A stretch of DNA of 8,533 nt from Deltaproteobacteria bacterium (GTDB lineage Bacteria; Desulfobacterota; Desulfobacteria; Desulfobacterales; SURF-7), in assembly GCA_019307665.1 (NCBI GenBank), contig JAFDJC010000133.1:1-8533 (forward strand), in the 5' to 3' direction. The translations under genes were made by a program, and so were the position numbers. Positions 5,941-8,533 of the stretch are shown piece by piece. Position 1 is the first letter of the stretch; every line of letters begins with the position of its first letter. The notes under the pieces were generated by a model. It was not told the origin of the DNA. It saw only the letters and a list, made by a program, of their open reading frames with translations, and ran no database searches.

Positions 5941-5996
5941 TTCTGTTTTTCAGATTCAGGGCAAATTTTAAGATAAAAAAATGAAAGGAGAAAAAA

Positions 5997-6374
5997 ATGT
6001 CAGTATTGCCGGGAAAGGTGAGTGAAGCGTGGAACGATCGTAAAGGGCCGATTATATTTACCACTGTAAATAAAAATGGAATTCCGAATGCTATTTATGC
6101 CACATGTGTCAGCAAATTCAGTGAAGATACCATAGTGATTGCGAACAATTATTTTAACAAAACACAAGAAAATATTTTGGCGGGAAGCAAAGGATCTATT
6201 CTTTTTATTACTAACGATGGCAAAGCGTTTCAGATTAAAGGCTCAATCGAATATCACACGAGCGGTAAAATTTTTGATAATATGAAGGAATGGAACCCAA
6301 CGGAGCATCCAGGCCATGCTGCAACAGCCTTGAAAGTTGAAGAAGTTTATTCGGGTGCAGAGAAACTATTATAA
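5997..6374 (+). CDS. Pyridoxamine 5'-phosphate oxidase-like FMN split-barrel protein
   Basis: A 125-aa protein of the pyridoxamine-phosphate-oxidase-like split-barrel superfamily, whose members usually bind FMN (some F420 or heme) as dimers. Recognisable parts are the first strands with GPIIFTTVNKNGIPNA (17-32), where substrate or flavin commonly packs, then IVIANNYFNKTQENI (46-60) and the Lys/Gly-rich strand SILFITNDGKAFQIKGSIEY (67-86). It is short, like the small Desulfovibrio FMN-binding and general-stress type members, and too short and divergent to be the vitamin B6 enzyme PdxH. The ATG at 5997 has a GAAAGGAG site 7 nt upstream. In this cluster it is probably a flavin reductase or flavin carrier; the substrate cannot be read from the sequence. 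Confidence 0.85.
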   Translation: MSVLPGKVSEAWNDRKGPIIFTTVNKNGIPNAIYATCVSKFSEDTIVIANNYFNKTQENILAGSKGSILFITNDGKAFQIKGSIEYHTSGKIFDNMKEWNPTEHPGHAATALKVEEVYSGAEKLL

Positions 6375-6402
6375 CCGGGACTAACCATTATGGAGGAAGG
6401 CT

Positions 6403-6813
6403 ATGACTCTCAATAAGAGAATTTTATTAATTGATGATGATGCTGATTTTAATATGATTATAAGAAGATATTTAGAAAAACAGGGATTTGAAGTTGAGAG
6501 TGCATATAATGGAAAACAAGGCTTGGAAAAAGTATATGACAATCCTCCGGATTTAATTCTTCTCGATGTCATGATGCCGGAAATGGATGGATATAAAGTA
6601 TGCTCCGAATTAAAGAATGACAAAAATTATGATGAAATACCGATTATTTTATTAACTAGCGTTGGAGATAATGTCACTTCGGGGGAGGTAGAAAAGCCTC
6701 CTACAAGGTATTCACATCAAGGCGGAAGGAGTGTGGTGGCTGACGATTTTCTATCCAAACCTTCATCTGCAGAGGAAATTACTAAAAGCGTCAGACGATT
6801 GTTGGATGTTTGA
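6403..6813 (+). CDS. Stand-alone response regulator receiver protein
   Basis: A 136-aa CheY-like receiver domain without an output domain. The acidic pocket Asp11/Asp12, phosphoacceptor Asp55 (ILLDVMMPEMDG), Thr85 (ILLTSVG) and Lys119 (FLSKP) are all in place, so it should be phosphorylatable. The distance from Thr85 to Lys119 is 34 residues against about 22 in CheY, so there is a loop of roughly 12 extra residues (about 90-112, with EVEKPPTRYSHQGGRS) before the switch-region lysine. No histidine kinase is in the window. The ATG at 6403 follows a strong GGAGGAAGG site, 28 nt after the previous stop. With no output domain it probably acts by protein contact, possibly on a neighbour's product. 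The adjacent sigma-54 activator has no receiver of its own. Confidence 0.93.
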   Translation: MTLNKRILLIDDDADFNMIIRRYLEKQGFEVESAYNGKQGLEKVYDNPPDLILLDVMMPEMDGYKVCSELKNDKNYDEIPIILLTSVGDNVTSGEVEKPPTRYSHQGGRSVVADDFLSKPSSAEEITKSVRRLLDV

Positions 6814-6869
6814 GATTAATAACCGGATAATTTCAAAATACATGGATTGTGAATTGAGGAGATCTGTTT

Positions 6870-7739
6870 ATGTTAAATCAATCTGAACGAAAAGCCATTA
6901 TTCTTTATTATACATGTTCTAAGAATACGGAACGGCTGGCAAAAGAAGCAGAACTTGTTACCAAGGAATGTGGTTGGCAGACCGAATCAATTTTACTCCG
7001 TACAGCTGTTAAAGAAGATATTCAACCAGAGAACCTTGATTTTATAATTCTCGGAACGCCGGTTCAATATTTTACGGTTCCCGAGGCAGCATTGAAGTTG
7101 ATAAAAAAACTTCCGGAATTTAACGGGACTCCTGCTTTTGTATTTTCAACCTATGGTGGATGCGTTACAAATAATGTTCCATATATTTTAGCAAAAGAAT
7201 TGTCAAAAAAGGGCGCAAAAATAATTGGCGGCGCTCAATTCCTGGCTCCCCATTCATGTCGGATAAACGGAGATGCCGCTATAGGAAATGTTGAGGAGGC
7301 ATTTGGAAAGGGTCGCCCGAATGAAAAGGAATTGGATAATTTTAGAGATGCAATTTCACGGGCAGTCAGAAAAATCGAAAGCGCAGAAGCGCAGTCAATT
7401 GATCCAAATCGTTTGAAAATCAATACAATGAGCTTTATTTCTTCTTTTATGGATAGCTTTTCTTCTCTTAAAATGAAGAGACTTTTCATGCCTCATGTTG
7501 AAATAAATTCGGGAATGTGTACAGGCTGCAAAAAATGCAGCATTGTCTGTGATTCCGAAAGCATCGATTATGATGAGGATGATATGGTTTTAATCGACAG
7601 AAATACATGCACAAAATGTTATGCCTGTATAGAACAATGTAATGAAGGCGCGTTGACGACAAATTGGAAGCAGGTGGAGATAATCGTACGTTCCATGAAT
7701 AAAATAGCAAAAAATACAACCACAACGATTGTTTCCTGA
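6870..7739 (+). CDS. EFR1-type flavodoxin/ferredoxin fusion protein
   Basis: A 289-aa electron carrier joining a flavodoxin-like FMN domain (about 8-170) to a two-cluster ferredoxin domain (about 208-262), the architecture of the EFR1 family of anaerobes. The FMN phosphate loop is TCSKNT (15-20); LGTPVQYFTVP (61-71) and FSTYGGCVTN (92-101) fit the isoalloxazine-binding loops. The two [4Fe-4S] sites are C217, C220, C223, C227 and C247, C250, C253, C257, both CxxCxxCxxxC, but neither last Cys is followed by the usual Pro (Asp and Asn instead). There is no membrane segment or signal, so it is cytoplasmic. The ATG at 6870 has a GAGGAG site 8 nt upstream, 56 nt after the response regulator. It could ferry low-potential electrons to a cluster partner such as the flavin protein; partners are unproven. 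It is the last gene before the convergent minus-strand genes. Confidence 0.92.
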   Translation: MLNQSERKAIILYYTCSKNTERLAKEAELVTKECGWQTESILLRTAVKEDIQPENLDFIILGTPVQYFTVPEAALKLIKKLPEFNGTPAFVFSTYGGCVTNNVPYILAKELSKKGAKIIGGAQFLAPHSCRINGDAAIGNVEEAFGKGRPNEKELDNFRDAISRAVRKIESAEAQSIDPNRLKINTMSFISSFMDSFSSLKMKRLFMPHVEINSGMCTGCKKCSIVCDSESIDYDEDDMVLIDRNTCTKCYACIEQCNEGALTTNWKQVEIIVRSMNKIAKNTTTTIVS

Positions 7740-7763
7740 AAAACTTAATGAAAAGATCCGGTG

Positions 7764-8036
7764 TTATTCTTTGGAACTTATATTCCACTCAGTTAAAAAA
7801 TTCAAATATTCCCAGCCGATTTTTTTATTCAGGATATACAGCGAGCAATAATATTCTCTGCAACCTATGGGACGTCGCTCATATATAGTACATCTTCCGG
7901 AACTGTTTAAATAAGGACATGCATATATTTTTTGACCGTTATCGAGGTTAAGCCTGACTGTCTCTCCTGTTTCAGGATATCTTCCGCAACAGCTGTAAAC
8001 CTTGTCGTCAATCGTGCATTTATCACAGGGATTCAT
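7764..8036 (-). CDS. YkgJ-type cysteine-cluster protein
   Basis: A small (90 aa from ATG 8036) protein of the YkgJ/UPF0153 family, described as putative zinc- or iron-chelating domains of unknown role. Eight Cys are visible: 4, 7, 16, 17, 40, 49, 59 and 64, in the family arrangement CxxC, then CCGR, CPYL, GRCTIYERRPIGCREYYC. I chose ATG 8036 because MNPCDKC is close to the usual family start. An in-frame GTG at 8057 would add seven residues and overlap the upstream gene by 35 nt instead of 14. Neither start has a good RBS, which fits translational coupling to the TPR gene. It converges on the EFR1 gene with only 24 nt between stops and no obvious terminator hairpin. Confidence 0.85.
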   Translation of the reverse strand: MNPCDKCTIDDKVYSCCGRYPETGETVRLNLDNGQKIYACPYLNSSGRCTIYERRPIGCREYYCSLYILNKKIGWEYLNFLTEWNISSKE

Positions 8037-8533
8037 TTTCGTTTTTACCCAAGGCACGGTGACATTTGGTGATATAATAGGCTATCTTTTCGGAATTTTG
8101 AAATTTAAGAAAATACTCCAATGCTTTTTTATGTTTTCCGAGATTCATCCAGCTCAATCCGATGCACATATGAAGATCTTCACTTGACGAATAATTTAAT
8201 ATTCCATTTTCAATAATTTCGATCGATTTTTTAAAATCTCTTTTCTTCTGCAAAAGCATGCCAAGACCCAAATAAGCCCTGTGATCCGGGAAGTATCTCA
8301 GGGCTCTTTCAAAGAGTTCTTCCGCAACGTCGGTATTTTTTTCCACAAAAGCATAGTCTCCATGGCTGAATGTCAAAGCAAGCCTTGATAAAAAATCCGC
8401 GTGCTTTTCATGCATCTCCTCTTTTTCCACTAATTTGATCTTCCTTGCAAAGAATGTCAGGTTCCTGTGGAATTCTTTTCTTATCTTTTTGCCGAATTTT
8501 TTTGCAAGGTTGGTTGACAATTTGGGCTCAGCC
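8023..8533 (-). CDS. Tetratricopeptide-repeat (TPR) protein, 5' end cut by the window edge
   Basis: The frame is open to the right edge, so the start is probably outside; a TTG at 8520 is possible but has no RBS. The visible 165-170 residues begin with a very basic helix (AKKFGKKIRKEFHRNLTFFARK). At least two to three TPR helical pairs follow: AEELFERALRYFPDHRAYLGLGMLL, KSIEIIENGILNYSSSEDLHMCIGLSW, and LGKHKKALEYFLKF. TPRs are protein-interaction scaffolds, so no specific activity can be given. There is no visible signal peptide or membrane segment in the part seen. Its stop overlaps the YkgJ-type gene by 14 nt, so the two are probably one transcription unit, and the TPR protein may present or recruit the Cys-cluster protein. 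Confidence 0.8.
   Translation of the reverse strand, partial: AEPKLSTNLAKKFGKKIRKEFHRNLTFFARKIKLVEKEEMHEKHADFLSRLALTFSHGDYAFVEKNTDVAEELFERALRYFPDHRAYLGLGMLLQKKRDFKKSIEIIENGILNYSSSEDLHMCIGLSWMNLGKHKKALEYFLKFQNSEKIAYYITKCHRALGKNENESL

Noticed and set aside
5348..6664. Single CAACGCT / AGCGTTG matches at 5348-5354 and 6658-6664
   Set aside because: They are isolated, lie within coding sequence, and about one chance match per window is expected for a heptamer; only the clustered boxes were taken as meaningful.

Overview
The window most likely comes from a low-GC, anaerobic sulfate-reducing bacterium of the Desulfobacterota, probably Desulfobacterales-like. The left edge encodes both subunits of dissimilatory adenylylsulfate (APS) reductase, AprB and AprA. 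The AprA fragment keeps every active-site residue I can place (Asn62, Trp215, Arg246, His389), which points to a working sulfate-respiration enzyme. The rest of the window is dominated by redox proteins typical of strict anaerobes: a radical SAM enzyme, a thioredoxin, a flavodoxin/ferredoxin fusion, an FMN split-barrel protein and a Cys-rich PAS sensor.

Layout. Minus strand, 1-2029: a DUF4242-like small protein, then aprB, then aprA (cut by the window edge), in operon order with strong Shine-Dalgarno sites. 2030-2446 is a 417-bp non-coding regulatory region. Minus strand, 2447-4890: a PAS/AAA+/Fis-HTH sigma-54 activator followed by a radical SAM protein with a C-terminal winged helix. 4891-5127 is a divergent control region. 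Plus strand, 5128-7739: a five-gene cluster of thioredoxin, unknown 138-aa protein, pyridoxamine-phosphate-oxidase-like protein, stand-alone response regulator and EFR1-type flavodoxin/ferredoxin. Minus strand, 7764-8533: a YkgJ-type Cys-cluster protein and an upstream TPR protein that runs off the right edge, converging on the cluster.

The most interesting signal is regulatory. Both the apr operon and the thioredoxin cluster have a sigma-54-like -24/-12 element (2238-2253 minus; 5064-5080 plus). About 130 bp upstream of each lies a group of CAACGCT-type boxes, largely spaced 12 bp apart (2356-2402 and 4909-4949), sharing the 9-mer GACAACGCT. The sigma-54 activator gene lies between the two promoters, and the second box group begins 19 bp upstream of its own start codon. 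My inference is that this activator, possibly sensing redox state or a metal through five Cys in its PAS domain, controls itself, the thioredoxin/EFR1 cluster and the sulfate-respiration operon. The boxes and promoter-like elements are visible in the sequence; the wiring is a hypothesis.

No tRNA, rRNA, CRISPR array, insertion sequence or phage gene was seen.
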